Shown: one piece after another, positions 32,812-41,873 of the stretch
How positions within the stretch are numbered: the first letter of the stretch is position 1
How the letters are laid out: each line of letters begins with the position of its first letter
Assembly (NCBI GenBank): GCA_910587345.1
Contig: CAJUKH010000038.1
Coordinates: 1 to 64,000 of the forward strand
DNA from: an uncultured Oscillospiraceae bacterium
Lineage (GTDB): Bacteria > Bacillota > Clostridia > Oscillospirales > Oscillospiraceae
Direction of reading: 5' to 3'
Length of the DNA stretch: 64,000 bases
Notes under the pieces: model-generated
Database searches by the model: none
Seen by the model: the letters and a program-made list of their open reading frames with translations, nothing else
Told to the model about the DNA's origin: nothing
Position numbers and translations under genes: made by a program

Positions 32812-33717
32812 TCAAGATAAGGCCAAAAATGCTTCTATCAGTTGGGAGGCCTCGGCCGCCGGGTCGGCTTCCATGTTCAGCCAGTGGACGTCCCTGTCCT
32901 TTTTGAACCAGCTGACCTGCCGCTTGGCAAAGCGTTTGATGGCCCGGCCCAGTTCGTCGATGAGGGCGGCCTCGTCCGGGATGGCCCCGGTGAGGTAGCG
33001 GAGGATGTGGCGGTATTCCAGACCCAGACCCTCCAGAAATTCGTCGCTGACCCCGGCGGAGCGGAGACCGGCCACCTCCTCCACCATGCCGGCATTCAGC
33101 CGGGCCACAAGGCGGTCGTCGATGCGCCGGCAGACCGTCTCTCGGGGGTAGGAGACCCCCAGAGTGAGGACGTCGTAACGGGGGGCCAGCTCCCGCTCGG
33201 CGTGGGGGTCTTCGCCGTTTAAGTGCTTTTCCATGAGCCGCACCAGACGGGGGCGGTTGTGGTAGCAGTCGGCGTCCAGCTCCACGCCGGCATCGGTGAG
33301 GGCTTGCCGCAGGTCCTCTATGGGCAGGGCCTCCAGCCGGGCACGGAGGACGGGGTCGGGAGGGGCTTCGTGAAAGACATAGCCCTCGGTCACCGAGCGG
33401 ACATAGAGGCCGGTGCCCCCCACCAGAAAGGGGAGGTTCCCCCGGGCCAGAATGCCGTCAATGGCGGCGTAGGCCTCACTCTGGAAGCGGGCCACCGAGT
33501 ATTGCTCCCCAGGGTCAACCACGTCCAGAAGGTGGTGGGGGACGCCGGCCATCTCTTCGGCGGTCACCTTCCCGGTGCCAAGGTCCAGACCACGATAGAC
33601 CTGCCGGGAGTCGGCGGAGACCACCTCGCCGTGGTAGCGTTGGGCCAGTGTGATGCCAAGACCGCTCTTTCCGCAGGCGGTGGGGCCTAATATGACGATG
33701 AGCTTGGGGAGGGACAT
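32812..33717 (-). CDS. miaA: tRNA dimethylallyltransferase
   Basis: This 301-residue enzyme adds the dimethylallyl group to A37 of tRNAs reading UNN codons. The P-loop ILGPTACGKSGLGI, SADSRQVYRGLDLGTGK, GGTGLYV and the insertion with CRRIDDRL are all present, as is the C-terminal RAIKRFAKRQVSWFKKD. AAGGTG precedes the ATG. It stands alone here, not with mutS-mutL. Confidence 0.96.
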   Translation of the reverse strand: MSLPKLIVILGPTACGKSGLGITLAQRYHGEVVSADSRQVYRGLDLGTGKVTAEEMAGVPHHLLDVVDPGEQYSVARFQSEAYAAIDGILARGNLPFLVGGTGLYVRSVTEGYVFHEAPPDPVLRARLEALPIEDLRQALTDAGVELDADCYHNRPRLVRLMEKHLNGEDPHAERELAPRYDVLTLGVSYPRETVCRRIDDRLVARLNAGMVEEVAGLRSAGVSDEFLEGLGLEYRHILRYLTGAIPDEAALIDELGRAIKRFAKRQVSWFKKDRDVHWLNMEADPAAEASQLIEAFLALS

Positions 33718-34076
33718 GGAAGCACCTTCTTTTTGGGTGGATGGTCAGGCTTTTCGGCATTTGCAGCCCGGATAGGAAGCGGGGAAGAGAAAGAGGGTGG
33801 GGAGGCCCCATTGGTAAGAGGAGATAACGAATATATGACTCATGGCAAGTCCCAGAGGAAGGGGCAGAAGGCCAAGAATGCAGAAGGGCAGCATGGAGAG
33901 CCATCCTTTGCAAAAATTGTGGTTTCAGTATAGCACAGGCGGGGCGTGGACGCAAGGGCGGTAAGTGAGGATATGCTGGGTGGTATCGTTTTGCAGGGAG
34001 AGTTGAGATAGAAGATATTGGACCATTCCGTTTAGATGGGGAAGATCTTGATTTTTTGTGAGTCCTTGCCGGGGGC

Positions 34077-34197
34077 CTTCCTTTCCCGTGTGGGAAAGGA
34101 AGCGAAAGGACATCGGGGGAGAGTTTTGACTCTCTCCCCCCTGGACCTCCTCTCTCAACGACCAAAGGAGGGGCCGCTGCGGCGGCCCCTCCTTTGG
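34077..34197. repeat. Cluster of three strong hairpins in the miaA-nucleoside hydrolase gap
   Basis: The 600-bp gap 33718-34326 has no supported gene. Within it are three successive perfect palindromes: an 11-bp stem (34077-34087 / 34092-34102), a 9-bp stem (34115-34123 / 34132-34140) and a 16-bp stem (34162-34177 / 34182-34197). None is followed by a clear T-run. They could form a structured RNA or be a mobile palindromic repeat; open frames reading through them are low-complexity. Confidence 0.6.
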
Positions 34198-34326
34198 AAA
34201 CCTCCCCGGGCTGTTCTGGGGGAGAAAGGTTCCCCCCACGGCTTATATTGTAACGCTGTGGGGGGTGGTTGTTTTGCGGATAACGGGATGGGGTTTTGCC
34301 CCATGAGGGGCGGGGGGAGGCCGTCA

Positions 34327-35259
34327 TTACTGATAGGCTTGCATCAGTTCCAGGATGGCGGCGGCGAAGGCGGGGCGGTCTACATCGTAAACCAGAGTGC
34401 AGGTGGGGTTTTCGCTGGCGTCGGAGAAGGCGTCGGTGACCAGACGGCCCCGGGAGTAGACCCCTTCGGTCTCTACGGCGCCCCAGCAGCGTTTGGCGGT
34501 GAAAAGCGCCGGACGGAGGGCGTAGAGCATGGCGGAGGGGTCGTGGAGGATGGCGCCTTCCACCCCGTAGTCGTCCTTATAGTGGTCCACCGAGTCTCCC
34601 ATGACGGCGGCGAAAAATCTGGCCTGGGGAGAACCCTGACTATCCAGCTGGGCCAGCTCCTCTTTGGAGATGTAGGATCTCTCCGTCACGTCCAGAGGAC
34701 AGATATGGAGGTCGGCGGAGGAGCGGAGGACCATCTCGGCGGCCTCCGGGTCGGCGGCGAAGTTGAATTCGGCGGCGGGGGTGATGTTGCCCGTGTGGGT
34801 GGCGCCGCCCATGATGACCACCTTTTTCAGAAGGGTGGGCAGGTCCCGCCACTTGGAGAAGGCAATGGCCACGTTGGTGAGGGGGCCAAGGGCCACCAGA
34901 GTTACCTTGTGGGGGTGGGCTTTGGCGGCGGCGTAGAGGGCGTCCCAGGCGGGGGTGGGGTCCGCCGTCAGGGAATGTTCCGGTAGGGTATGACCCCGCA
35001 GGCCGTTGGCACCGTGGACAAATTCGGCGGTGAGAGGCTCTCCCCGAAGGGGACGGTCGGCCCCGGCGTAAACGGGGGCGTTCAGTTCGGCGAAAGCGCT
35101 GAGGGAAAGGGCGTTGGCCAAGGTATGCCGGAAGGGTACGTTGCCCGCCACGGCGGAGATGCCCAGCACCTCCGCATCGGGGTCGGCACCGGCCAGCAGA
35201 ATGGCGGCGGCATCGTCGATGCCGGGGTCACAGTCGATAAAAAACAGGTTTTTGTCCAT
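34327..35259 (-). CDS. Inosine-uridine-type nucleoside hydrolase (first paralogue)
   Basis: This 310-residue protein begins MDKNLFFIDCDPGIDDAAAILLAG, with the calcium-binding DxDxxxDD motif, and continues with ALGPLTNVAIAF, VIMGGATHTGNITPAAEFNFAADPEAA and CPLDVTER. It should split nucleosides to base and ribose. Only 3 bp separate it from the second nucleoside hydrolase upstream, so the two form an operon. Confidence 0.93.
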   Translation of the reverse strand: MDKNLFFIDCDPGIDDAAAILLAGADPDAEVLGISAVAGNVPFRHTLANALSLSAFAELNAPVYAGADRPLRGEPLTAEFVHGANGLRGHTLPEHSLTADPTPAWDALYAAAKAHPHKVTLVALGPLTNVAIAFSKWRDLPTLLKKVVIMGGATHTGNITPAAEFNFAADPEAAEMVLRSSADLHICPLDVTERSYISKEELAQLDSQGSPQARFFAAVMGDSVDHYKDDYGVEGAILHDPSAMLYALRPALFTAKRCWGAVETEGVYSRGRLVTDAFSDASENPTCTLVYDVDRPAFAAAILELMQAYQ

Positions 35260-35262
35260 GGG

Positions 35263-36201
35263 TCAGTCCTCCTTCCAGTGAGATACGGCCTCTACAAAGA
35301 GGTCGGCGAAGCCTTCCCGGTCTACGCCGGTGAGGACGTGGGCGTTGGGGGCCTTGCCCCAGAGGTTGTGGACGTCGCCGATGGTGGCCCCCCGGGTGTA
35401 GCGGCCGCCGGTTTCGACGGCCACATACATATCGGTACCGGTGAAGAGCTCCGGGGCGTAGAGATAGGCCACGGCCACGGCGTCGTGGATGGTGCAGCCG
35501 GGGTAGCCCAGAGATTTGTGGAACTGGAAGAAGAACTCCAGCAGGTCGGCAATGACGGTGGAGACCTTGCCCCCCACTGCCCGGATGCGGTCAAAGTCGG
35601 AGGGCATGAGCATGGCCTTCTCCGTCACGTCCAGCCCCGCCATGACGATGGGGACCCCGGAGCGGTAGACCATGTCGGCGGCCTCCGGGTCCACCAGAAT
35701 ATTGAATTCGGCGGCGGGGGTCCAGTTGCCGTGGGCGATGCCGCCCCCCATGAGGGAGATGCGCTCCACCCTGCTTTTCAGCTCCGGATGGGCGGCGAAG
35801 AGGGCGGCCACGTTGGTGAGGGGGCCGGTGGGGACGATGGTCACCGGGTCGGGGGAGGAGCGGATGACCTGGGCCATCAGCTCCACGGCGGGGAGGTCCA
35901 CCGGGGCCTGTTTGGGTTCGGGCAGGTCGGCCCCGTCCAGACCGCTGGCACCGTGGACGGCGGGGACGGGCATCTCCTTGCCCAGCATGGGGGTGCCGCC
36001 CATGGCCATGGGGGCGTTGATGCCCAGAAGGGCCATGACCCGGAGAGCGTTGTAGGTGGTTTTCTCGATGGTCTGGTTCCCCGAGCAGGAGGTGACGGAG
36101 AGGATCTTCAGGGCGGGGCTGGCGGCGGCCAGCATCCAGGCCATGGCGTCGTCATGGCCCGGGTCGCCGTCCAGGAGGACGGGGATGGGCTGTTTGCTCA
36201 T
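35263..36201 (-). CDS. Inosine-uridine-type nucleoside hydrolase (second paralogue)
   Basis: This 312-residue protein begins MSKQPIPVLLDGDPGHDDAMAWMLA, with a DGDPGHDD variant of the metal site as in the CU-nucleoside hydrolase group. It has VPTGPLTNVAALF, ISLMGGGIAHGNWTPAAEFNILVDPEAADM and MAGLDVTEKAML. The start follows GAAGGTG. Similarity to the downstream gene shows an old duplication with likely different base preference. The frameshifted crotonase gene lies 91 bp upstream, with a CCCCTGTC/GACAGGGG hairpin (36253-36269) in between. Confidence 0.92.
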   Translation of the reverse strand: MSKQPIPVLLDGDPGHDDAMAWMLAAASPALKILSVTSCSGNQTIEKTTYNALRVMALLGINAPMAMGGTPMLGKEMPVPAVHGASGLDGADLPEPKQAPVDLPAVELMAQVIRSSPDPVTIVPTGPLTNVAALFAAHPELKSRVERISLMGGGIAHGNWTPAAEFNILVDPEAADMVYRSGVPIVMAGLDVTEKAMLMPSDFDRIRAVGGKVSTVIADLLEFFFQFHKSLGYPGCTIHDAVAVAYLYAPELFTGTDMYVAVETGGRYTRGATIGDVHNLWGKAPNAHVLTGVDREGFADLFVEAVSHWKED

Positions 36202-36292
36202 GTGGAACACCTTCCTTTCTTCCTTTTCCGGTTGGATATGAGGGAAAACAGGCCCCTGTCCGACAGGGGCAGGGGCCCGACAGGGCATGGAT

Positions 36293-37041
36293 TCAGTGGC
36301 CGAAGAACTCGGCCTGTTCGCCCCGGATGACGGCGGCAAGGCCGTTTTTGCTGTCCTCGGTGGCCATAATGCGCTCGGCGGTCTCGGTCTCGAAGCGGCG
36401 GGCCTCCTCCAGCTCGTGGTAGACCGCCTTGCGGACGCACTCTTTGAAGGCCCGGACCGCCAGAGGGGCGGCGATGGACATTTTCCGGGCGATGGCCATG
36501 CCGGCCTCGTCCAGCTCGGCATCGGGGAAGACCTTGCTCACAAGGCCCAGCTCGTAGGCCTGCTGGCCGGTGAAGTCCTCGTTTAAGAACATATAGTCCA
36601 TGATCTTGTTGCGGCCGATCCAGATGGGCAGACGCAGGCTGCTCATGCCCCAGGAGCCTACGGTGCCGTAGTAGATGTCCCCGTCGTGGATGCGGAAGGT
36701 GTCGCTGACCACACGGATGTCGAAGGCGTTGAAGATGGCGGTGGAGCCGCCCACGCAGCGGCCCCGGGCCACCACGATGGTGGCCTTGGGGCAGGTGTCC
36801 AGCCGCTCCACCAGCCGCCCGCCAGAGCCTTGTCGATGTCGCCGCCGTCGGCGCCCACGGAGAAATCGGGGCCGGTGGAGCGCATCATGATGGTGCGGAT
36901 ATCGCTGTCGGCTTCAAATTCGTCCAAAGCCGCCAGAGCTTCCACCAAAAGGCGTTTGCTGAAAGCGTTGACCGGGGGATGGTGGAGGGTGATGACCCCG
37001 ACTCGTCCATTACGGCTCAGTTCCATTTGTGTGTACTCCAT
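36293..37041 (-). pseudogene. Enoyl-CoA hydratase/isomerase (crotonase), frameshifted
   Basis: The 5' part (37041 to about 36825) reads MEYTQMELSRNGRVGVITLHHPPVNAFSKRLLVEALAAL...FSVGADGGDIDKALAGG. The 3' part, in the next frame, reads RLVERLDTCPKATIVVARGRCVGGSTAIFNAFDIRVVSD and continues to EQAEFFGH. The break lies in a GGGCGGCTGG run at about 36818-36828. Adding one G gives a continuous 249-residue crotonase, so a single-base loss is the simplest explanation. Acyl-CoA hydratase or isomerase activity is expected only for the intact form. AAAGGAG precedes ATG 37041. An assembly error in the G-rich run cannot be excluded. Confidence 0.85.
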
Positions 37042-37093
37042 GACCCATTTCTCCTTTCAAAAGGTTTTTTGGTGCCCCGGTTGGGGTGGTTTG

Positions 37094-37122
37094 ATTGTAG
37101 CATACTTTATCACGGTATGCAA
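37094..37122 (-). promoter_or_regulatory. sigmaA promoter with palindromic operator before the crotonase
   Basis: TTGCAT (37117-37122), 17 bp, TACAAT (37094-37099) on the minus strand. The spacer holds a perfect 6-bp inverted repeat GCATAC (37100-37105) / GTATGC (37115-37120), placed as a repressor operator. Confidence 0.65.
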
Positions 37123-37140
37123 TAAAAGAATTGGGTTTTG

Positions 37141-37470
37141 TGGAGGGGGGGTGCTGGGGTGGGGTGCGTTTGGATGGTGGGTGTACGCCAATCCTCCAAC
37201 TGCGTGGACATGGGGGACCATTCTTTGACGGGCCAAAGAATGGCCCCCCACACCCCCGAAGAAAGCCCTCAGGTCAAGACAAGGTGTTATAGAGTCGGCT
37301 CGTATCGTCTTTACGCTCCCATGGTCCCCCTTGCCCCGCACCCGTGCGTACGTTGGTGGAACACTGAAGAGATGCCGTTGGAATAGACCCGCCTCTATCT
37401 ACACAGCTTGAGGGGCGGTTCCTCTCATCAAAAACCATTCTACCCCGTAGGGCAGATGTCCTCACCCGCC
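37141..37470 (-). repeat. Dispersed repeat family 1, inverted copy
   Basis: Read on the minus strand this repeats the 1-400 block: GATGAGAGGAACCGCCCCTC, then CACGGGTGCGGGGCAAG, the ACCTGAGGGCTTTCTTCGGG segment and the hairpin around CCATTCTTTG/CAAAGAATGG. The unit is about 290 bp. It begins next to the crotonase promoter and is joined on its right to repeat family 2. Confidence 0.8.
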
Positions 37471-37479
37471 CGGCTTGCT

Positions 37480-38040
37480 TCTCTCCCGAAAACCACCCAC
37501 CCAGGCGGCGTGGATACCAACGAACAAGGAGCGGTATTCCACCCCCTCAACGGCAGTGGCGCAAAAGGGACCACGGGTCGCTCAAACGCAGGCCGCCGGA
37601 AATAAGAGGGATACCCTAAAGTCTTTTACCCGAGGGATAACCAAGCAGGGTTGGGACTTTATCCGGTTGTACCGTAGCCCGTGATCATTTTCACTGGTCT
37701 ATCTTTTCTTTTTCGGAGTCCAGAACCGCTTTTTCTTTTGCGGCGCAAAAGAAAAAGTGGTTTTGGCCCCCGCCGGGCAGGCAAAAAACCAACTGCAAGA
37801 TAAAAACATCCCACTTTTCCCACAAAAGAAAAAACGGTTTTCCCCGTAAAGGCCACGCCCTATCCGTAAGGCGGCGAAGCGCCCGCAGGGCACGAGCTGT
37901 CTCTAAGCGGCATAGCCGCCAAGAGACGGCCTGCCGTCAACGGCTGGGCTGCGGCCCGGTTGGGCAGGCAACGACTGCAAGATAAAACGGCCCAACAAAC
38001 AGAGGGGGCGGGATTTGTGGGAGCGTTTTGCCCTACGGAG
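37480..38040 (-). repeat. Dispersed repeat family 2, inverted copy
   Basis: This is the reverse orientation of the repeats at 43140-44330 and 63170-63720. Marker segments include AACGGCAGTGGCGCAAAAGG (about 37550), TACCCTAAAGTCTTTTACCC (about 37611) and a 19-bp palindrome 37724-37742 / 37744-37762. No supported gene is inside. Confidence 0.8.
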
Positions 38041-38082
38041 TGAGGCGGTTTGAAAACGGGAGGGATAAGGACGGGGACCCAT

Positions 38083-38111
38083 TTGACAGTTTCTGACGGA
38101 TACAGTAAAAT
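38083..38111 (+). promoter_or_regulatory. sigmaA promoter of the MBOAT-SGNH operon
   Basis: TTGACA (38083-38088), exactly 17 bp, TAAAAT (38106-38111), about 35 bp before the GTG start. Confidence 0.8.
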
Positions 38112-38145
38112 AGGACCATCTATTCCCACGAAGGGAGCGGCTGTT

Positions 38146-39591
38146 GTGAGTTTTCTGTCCCTGTCCTATTTTGCTTTTTTCCCCTTGGCGGCGCTGGGGT
38201 ATTTTTTGCTGCCCCAAAGAGGGCGGAATCTTTGGCTTTTGGGGTGCAGCTGGTTTTTCTACCTCTGTGCCGGGCCGGCCTATTTTCCCTTTTTGGCCGG
38301 GGTCTGTCTGGTAAGCTACTTCGGGGGGCGGCGGCTGGAGGAAACGAGGCGGAAGGGGCTTTTGGTTTTTTGCCTTGTGCTGTTTATCGGGATGCTCTTT
38401 TTGTTCAAATATCTGAATTTCGGGATGGAGACCCTGTCCCGGCTGCTGGCGCTGGCGGGGCTGGACTGGTCTCCCATGGTGCCCCGGCTTTTGCTGCCGG
38501 CGGGGATATCCTTCTATCTCTTTGCCGCCATGGGGTATCTCATTGACGTGTATCGGGGAAAGGTGGAGGCGGAGAAGAGCTTTGTGAAAACCGCCCTGTT
38601 CCTCTCCTTTTTCCCCGCCCTGCTGTCGGGACCCATCGGCCGGGCGGACAGGCTGCTGCCTCAGTTTGACAGCCGGCATGAATTTGACGCCGCCGGGTGC
38701 CGGGAGGGATTTTACCGCTTTTTGTGGGGGGCCTTTAAGAAGCTGGTGCTGGCCGATAGGCTGGCGGTGGTGGTGGATACCGTGTTTGCAGGGCCGGGGC
38801 AGTTTGGCTCGGTTCAGGTCATTGCCGCCGCCTGTGCCTTTTCCATTCAGATCTACTGTGATTTTTCCGCCTATTCCGATATGGCGGTGGGTTCGGCCAG
38901 GATCATGGGCTTTGACCTGATCGAAAATTTCCGTACCCCCTATTTTTCCCGGTCCGTCGCCGAGTTTTGGCGGCGGTGGCATATCTCTCTGTCCACATGG
39001 TTCCGGGACTACCTCTATATTCCTCTGGGGGGAAGCCGGAAGGGGACGGGGCGGAGGTACTGCAATATCCTTGTGGTCTTTGCCGTCAGCGGGCTGTGGC
39101 ACGGGGCGGCTTTGTCCTTTGTGGTATGGGGGCTTTTGAACGGGCTTTATCAGGTGGTGGGGGCGGTGACCGCCCCGGCCCGGAACAGGCTCCGGGCCGC
39201 CCTCCCCGGCGGGGAGGATGGGGCGCTGGTGAAGCTGTGGCAGATGGGGTGGGTCTTTTTGCTGTCCACCGTGGCGTGGGTGTTTTTTGAGGCCGGCTCC
39301 CTCACCGCCGCGCTGGCGGTATTCCGGGGGATGGCGTCGCCTGTGCTGTGGGTGCCGCCTTTGTCGGGGATGGGGATGGACCGGTGGGAGTTTCTGGCCG
39401 CCGGGGTGGGGTTCCTTATCCTGACGGCGGTGGACTGGTACTCCACCCGCACCGACCCGGCCCGAAAGCTGGCGGAAAGCCCCCGGTGGCTTCGCTGGGT
39501 GGTATCGCTGGCACTGCTGCTTGTGGTGGTGGTTTTCGGAAGCTATGGCTCGGGTTATGACGCCCAGTCCTTTATCTACGGTCAGTTTTAG
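38146..39591 (+). CDS. MBOAT family O-acyltransferase (AlgI/DltB-like)
   Basis: This 481-residue membrane protein probably moves acyl groups across the membrane to an extracellular polymer. About ten or more hydrophobic segments are visible. Family hallmarks are PAGISFYLFAAMGYLIDVYRG, FFPALLSGPIGRADRLLPQF, IQIYCDFSAYSDMAVGSARIMGF, FWRRWHISLSTWFRDYLYIPLGGSRKG and the catalytic His in AVSGLWHGAALSFVVWG. The GTG at 38146 is taken as start because AAGGGAG lies 8 nt before it and the first membrane segment follows; the upstream frame crosses the promoter. The next gene, 12 bp downstream, is the likely secreted or anchored partner. Confidence 0.93.
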   Translation: MSFLSLSYFAFFPLAALGYFLLPQRGRNLWLLGCSWFFYLCAGPAYFPFLAGVCLVSYFGGRRLEETRRKGLLVFCLVLFIGMLFLFKYLNFGMETLSRLLALAGLDWSPMVPRLLLPAGISFYLFAAMGYLIDVYRGKVEAEKSFVKTALFLSFFPALLSGPIGRADRLLPQFDSRHEFDAAGCREGFYRFLWGAFKKLVLADRLAVVVDTVFAGPGQFGSVQVIAAACAFSIQIYCDFSAYSDMAVGSARIMGFDLIENFRTPYFSRSVAEFWRRWHISLSTWFRDYLYIPLGGSRKGTGRRYCNILVVFAVSGLWHGAALSFVVWGLLNGLYQVVGAVTAPARNRLRAALPGGEDGALVKLWQMGWVFLLSTVAWVFFEAGSLTAALAVFRGMASPVLWVPPLSGMGMDRWEFLAAGVGFLILTAVDWYSTRTDPARKLAESPRWLRWVVSLALLLVVVVFGSYGSGYDAQSFIYGQF

Positions 39592-39603
39592 GGGGGTGGA
39601 GAA

Positions 39604-40605
39604 ATGAAACGATGGAAAGAACCTCTTTGGGGGCTGGCCTGGGTGGCGGCGGCCGCTTTGTGCCTCAACTTTGCCGCCGATGTGCTCCGGCCGGCCCATA
39701 CCGATTATGGCTCCACCTGGGAGGCCTACCTCTGCGAGCCGGAGGATTCCATAGACGTTCTGTTTTTGGGGTCCTCCTATGCCTACTGCGACTGGAACCC
39801 GGGGGCCATGTACGGCGCCAGCGGGTTGACGGGGTATGTGATGGGGGGCAGCGAGCAGACCCCGGGCATCACCTACTGGTATCTGAAGGAGGCGTTGAAG
39901 ACCCAAAGTCCGTCGGTGGTGGTGATGGAGGGGACCAGCCTGTTTTTTGACCGGTATCAGAATTACACCCAAATCAATCTGGGGTATATGCCCTGGGGGA
40001 TGAACCGGGTGAGGGCCATTTTGGAGTGTGCTGAGGAGGACAAAAAGCTGGGGCTTTTCTGGGACCTGTGGTTTTACCACGACCGGTGGAAGGAGCTGAC
40101 TGCCGCCGATGTGAAAAAGGCCCTTCTGCCCGCCGGGGCGGACCATCTGAAGGGGCATACGGCGGTGGACCAGGTGTTTCAGCAGACGGAGGGGGGACCC
40201 TTTCTGTCCGAGATGCGGCAGAGTGAGGAGGTCTATCGGCAGAATCTGGAGGATCTTGCCCGGATCGCCCGGCTGTGTGCCGATAACGGTATCGACCTGA
40301 TCGTTACCATCAATCCCACTTACAGCCAGTATGTGCCGGAGATTTATGAGCGGCTGGGGGAGGATGTGCTGGTGAGTCGGAATGTGCGTTTTATCAACTG
40401 GTCCGACCACTTTGAGGAGGCCGGGCTGGACCCGGCCGTTCATCTCTACGACGGGGGGCATCTGAATCAGGCGGGGGCAAAGATCTTCTCGGCCTGGACC
40501 GGGGAGCGGCTATTGGAGATGGGGTATGCGCCCAGGGAGCAGACAGAGGAAAATGCCGCCGCCTGGAAGGCTGCGGCCGAGTACTGGATGGGCAGGGGAT
40601 CATAA
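39604..40605 (+). CDS. SGNH/DHHW-like membrane-anchored protein, partner of the MBOAT
   Basis: This 333-residue protein has an N-terminal membrane anchor (about 7-28) and an extracellular SGNH-like domain: VLFLGSSYAYCDWNPGAMY carries the GSS nucleophile block and HLYDGGHLNQAGAKIFS the C-terminal catalytic D-x-x-H. Such proteins complete polymer acylation with MBOAT transporters. The acceptor polymer is unknown. GGGGTGGAG precedes the ATG. Confidence 0.82.
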   Translation: MKRWKEPLWGLAWVAAAALCLNFAADVLRPAHTDYGSTWEAYLCEPEDSIDVLFLGSSYAYCDWNPGAMYGASGLTGYVMGGSEQTPGITYWYLKEALKTQSPSVVVMEGTSLFFDRYQNYTQINLGYMPWGMNRVRAILECAEEDKKLGLFWDLWFYHDRWKELTAADVKKALLPAGADHLKGHTAVDQVFQQTEGGPFLSEMRQSEEVYRQNLEDLARIARLCADNGIDLIVTINPTYSQYVPEIYERLGEDVLVSRNVRFINWSDHFEEAGLDPAVHLYDGGHLNQAGAKIFSAWTGERLLEMGYAPREQTEENAAAWKAAAEYWMGRGS

Positions 40606-40644
40606 AAAGAAGGCCCCGGCACACACTGCCGGGGCCTTCTTTTT
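40604..40644 (+). terminator. Terminator after the SGNH gene
   Basis: A 13-bp perfect stem (40608-40620 with 40628-40640), with flanking A and T runs, ends the operon and also faces the convergent small gene. Confidence 0.92.
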
Positions 40645-40672
40645 GTCTGGCCGCTATCGAAGACGGTATGTA

Positions 40673-40942
40673 TTACAGCCAGTCCTCCACCACGTCCTTC
40701 AGGTGGGTGGGGCTGACTTGATTGCGGACCAGAAGGTCCATTAAAGCGTCGATGCGGGGGATGCTGACGGTGATATTGGGCACCTCGGCCTGTTCTCCGG
40801 TGGAGGGGGCGGTGATGCGCACGCCGTAGCTTTCGCAGGCAAAGCGGCCCACGGGAAGCTGGTCCACCAGTATGGAGTACTCGTAGGGGCCGGCGGCCGC
40901 CTTGGAGTACAACGCTTCGATGTCTAATTTCAATTCCCTCAT
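40673..40942 (-). CDS. Small conserved protein, possibly DUF6514
   Basis: This 89-residue protein reads MRELKLDIEALYSKAAAGPYEYSILVDQLPVGRFACESYGVRITA and ends RIDALMDLLVRNQVSPTHLKDVVEDWL. I recall this pattern from a small Oscillospiraceae family (DUF6514) but could not check it. It has no membrane segment and no known function. GGAGAGGG precedes the ATG. Confidence 0.65.
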   Translation of the reverse strand: MRELKLDIEALYSKAAAGPYEYSILVDQLPVGRFACESYGVRITAPSTGEQAEVPNITVSIPRIDALMDLLVRNQVSPTHLKDVVEDWL

Positions 40943-41182
40943 CTTGTGTTTCCCTCTCCTTTTTTCTTATGATAAACACATTATATAGTATTTTCCAAAA
41001 TATGTATATCTAAACCGTTCGACAGAATTCGCCGGGGAAAAGCCTTTATGTAGACCGTTGTCTTTTATCAGTCAACCGAAAGGAGAAAAAGGGTCGAAGG
41101 GAGTCGATTCCTGTTGGAAAAAACTTGCCGTTGCGAAGGAGTTACGGGTTTGATAAGATGGGGGAAGAAAGGGGGAAGGGGT

Positions 41183-41416
41183 ATGCTGTTTCATGGGGAG
41201 ATGGCCCGATACATACTGAAAAGAGGGCTGTTTTTGTGTGTTTTGCTGCTGGCCGTGACGGTGGCGCTGGTCCTTCGGGCCAAGGGGGGAGGGCCTTTGG
41301 CACCCCGGTTTTATGAGTATGCCGCCGCCTTTCATTTCTCCGCCGGGGTGGCCTTTGGCTGCGGGCTGCTGGGCAGTGCGCTGGCGGAGGATATTTGGAG
41401 GTGCGGCGGGAGATAA
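41183..41416 (+). CDS. Small membrane protein at the head of the phage-like cassette
   Basis: This 77-residue protein begins MLFHGEMARYILKRGLFLCVLLLAVTVALVLRAKGGG and has two likely membrane segments. A purine-rich GGGGGAAGGGG precedes ATG 41183. The family is not recognised. A hairpin (about 41435-41465, CCCCCAAAAAAGCC/GGCTTTTTTGGGGG) lies between it and the next ORF. Confidence 0.5.
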   Translation: MLFHGEMARYILKRGLFLCVLLLAVTVALVLRAKGGGPLAPRFYEYAAAFHFSAGVAFGCGLLGSALAEDIWRCGGR

Positions 41417-41542
41417 GAGACGGAGGGTTTGAGTGTCCCCCAAAAAAGCCAACGGCTTTTTTGGGGGATATTTTTTGGGAAAGGTGTATGGAAACGTCCC
41501 ACAAAAGGGGGAAATACGGCAGGGGTGAAAGGGGGCGGCGGA

Positions 41543-41830
41543 ATGCTGACCATTATGGAATTGAAAGCGAGAGAGGATGGCGGGCACGGCCTGCAAAGCC
41601 AGAGCCACCGGACGGAATGCTGGCTGGAGGGCTGGGTGGCGGTGCCGGAGGAGCTGGCGGAGAAGGTCTGGAGCTGCGGCGGATACTGCGAACCGGTGCT
41701 GGAGGAGGGGCGGCTGGTGGACGTGGTCCCGGGACAGCGGCCGGAGGAGGCGGCGCCGGAGCCTACGGCGGAGGAGCGGCTGCGGGCCGATGTGGATTTT
41801 CTGGCGGCTGTGACGGGCGTGGAGCTGTGA
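41543..41830 (+). CDS. Phage tail-associated small protein
   Basis: This 95-residue acidic protein begins MLTIMELKAREDGGHGLQSQSHRTECWLEGWVAVP and ends TAEERLRADVDFLAAVTGVEL. The ending is common in short proteins coded just before XkdX in Firmicutes prophages. The ATG follows a GGGGGCGGCGG stretch; the start is moderately sure. The exact role is unknown. Confidence 0.6.
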   Translation: MLTIMELKAREDGGHGLQSQSHRTECWLEGWVAVPEELAEKVWSCGGYCEPVLEEGRLVDVVPGQRPEEAAPEPTAEERLRADVDFLAAVTGVEL

Positions 41831-41873
41831 GAAGGAAAAGCAGGGAATTGGAAGGGAAGAAGGGAGAGGTTTT

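Noticed and set aside
34990..36330. 446-codon plus-strand frame over the nucleoside hydrolases
   Set aside because: Gly/Val/His-rich shadow; the minus-strand genes carry all conserved motifs.
36293..37041. Programmed ribosomal frameshift in the crotonase gene
   Set aside because: No slippery heptamer or downstream structure typical of programmed shifts was seen; a one-base deletion explains it better.
41433..41468. Hairpin with AAAAAAGCC/GGCTTTTTT as a terminator in the phage-like cassette
   Set aside because: The stem is strong but is followed by GGGGGATA, not a T-run; the downstream ORFs appear to be part of the same cassette, so its role is unclear.
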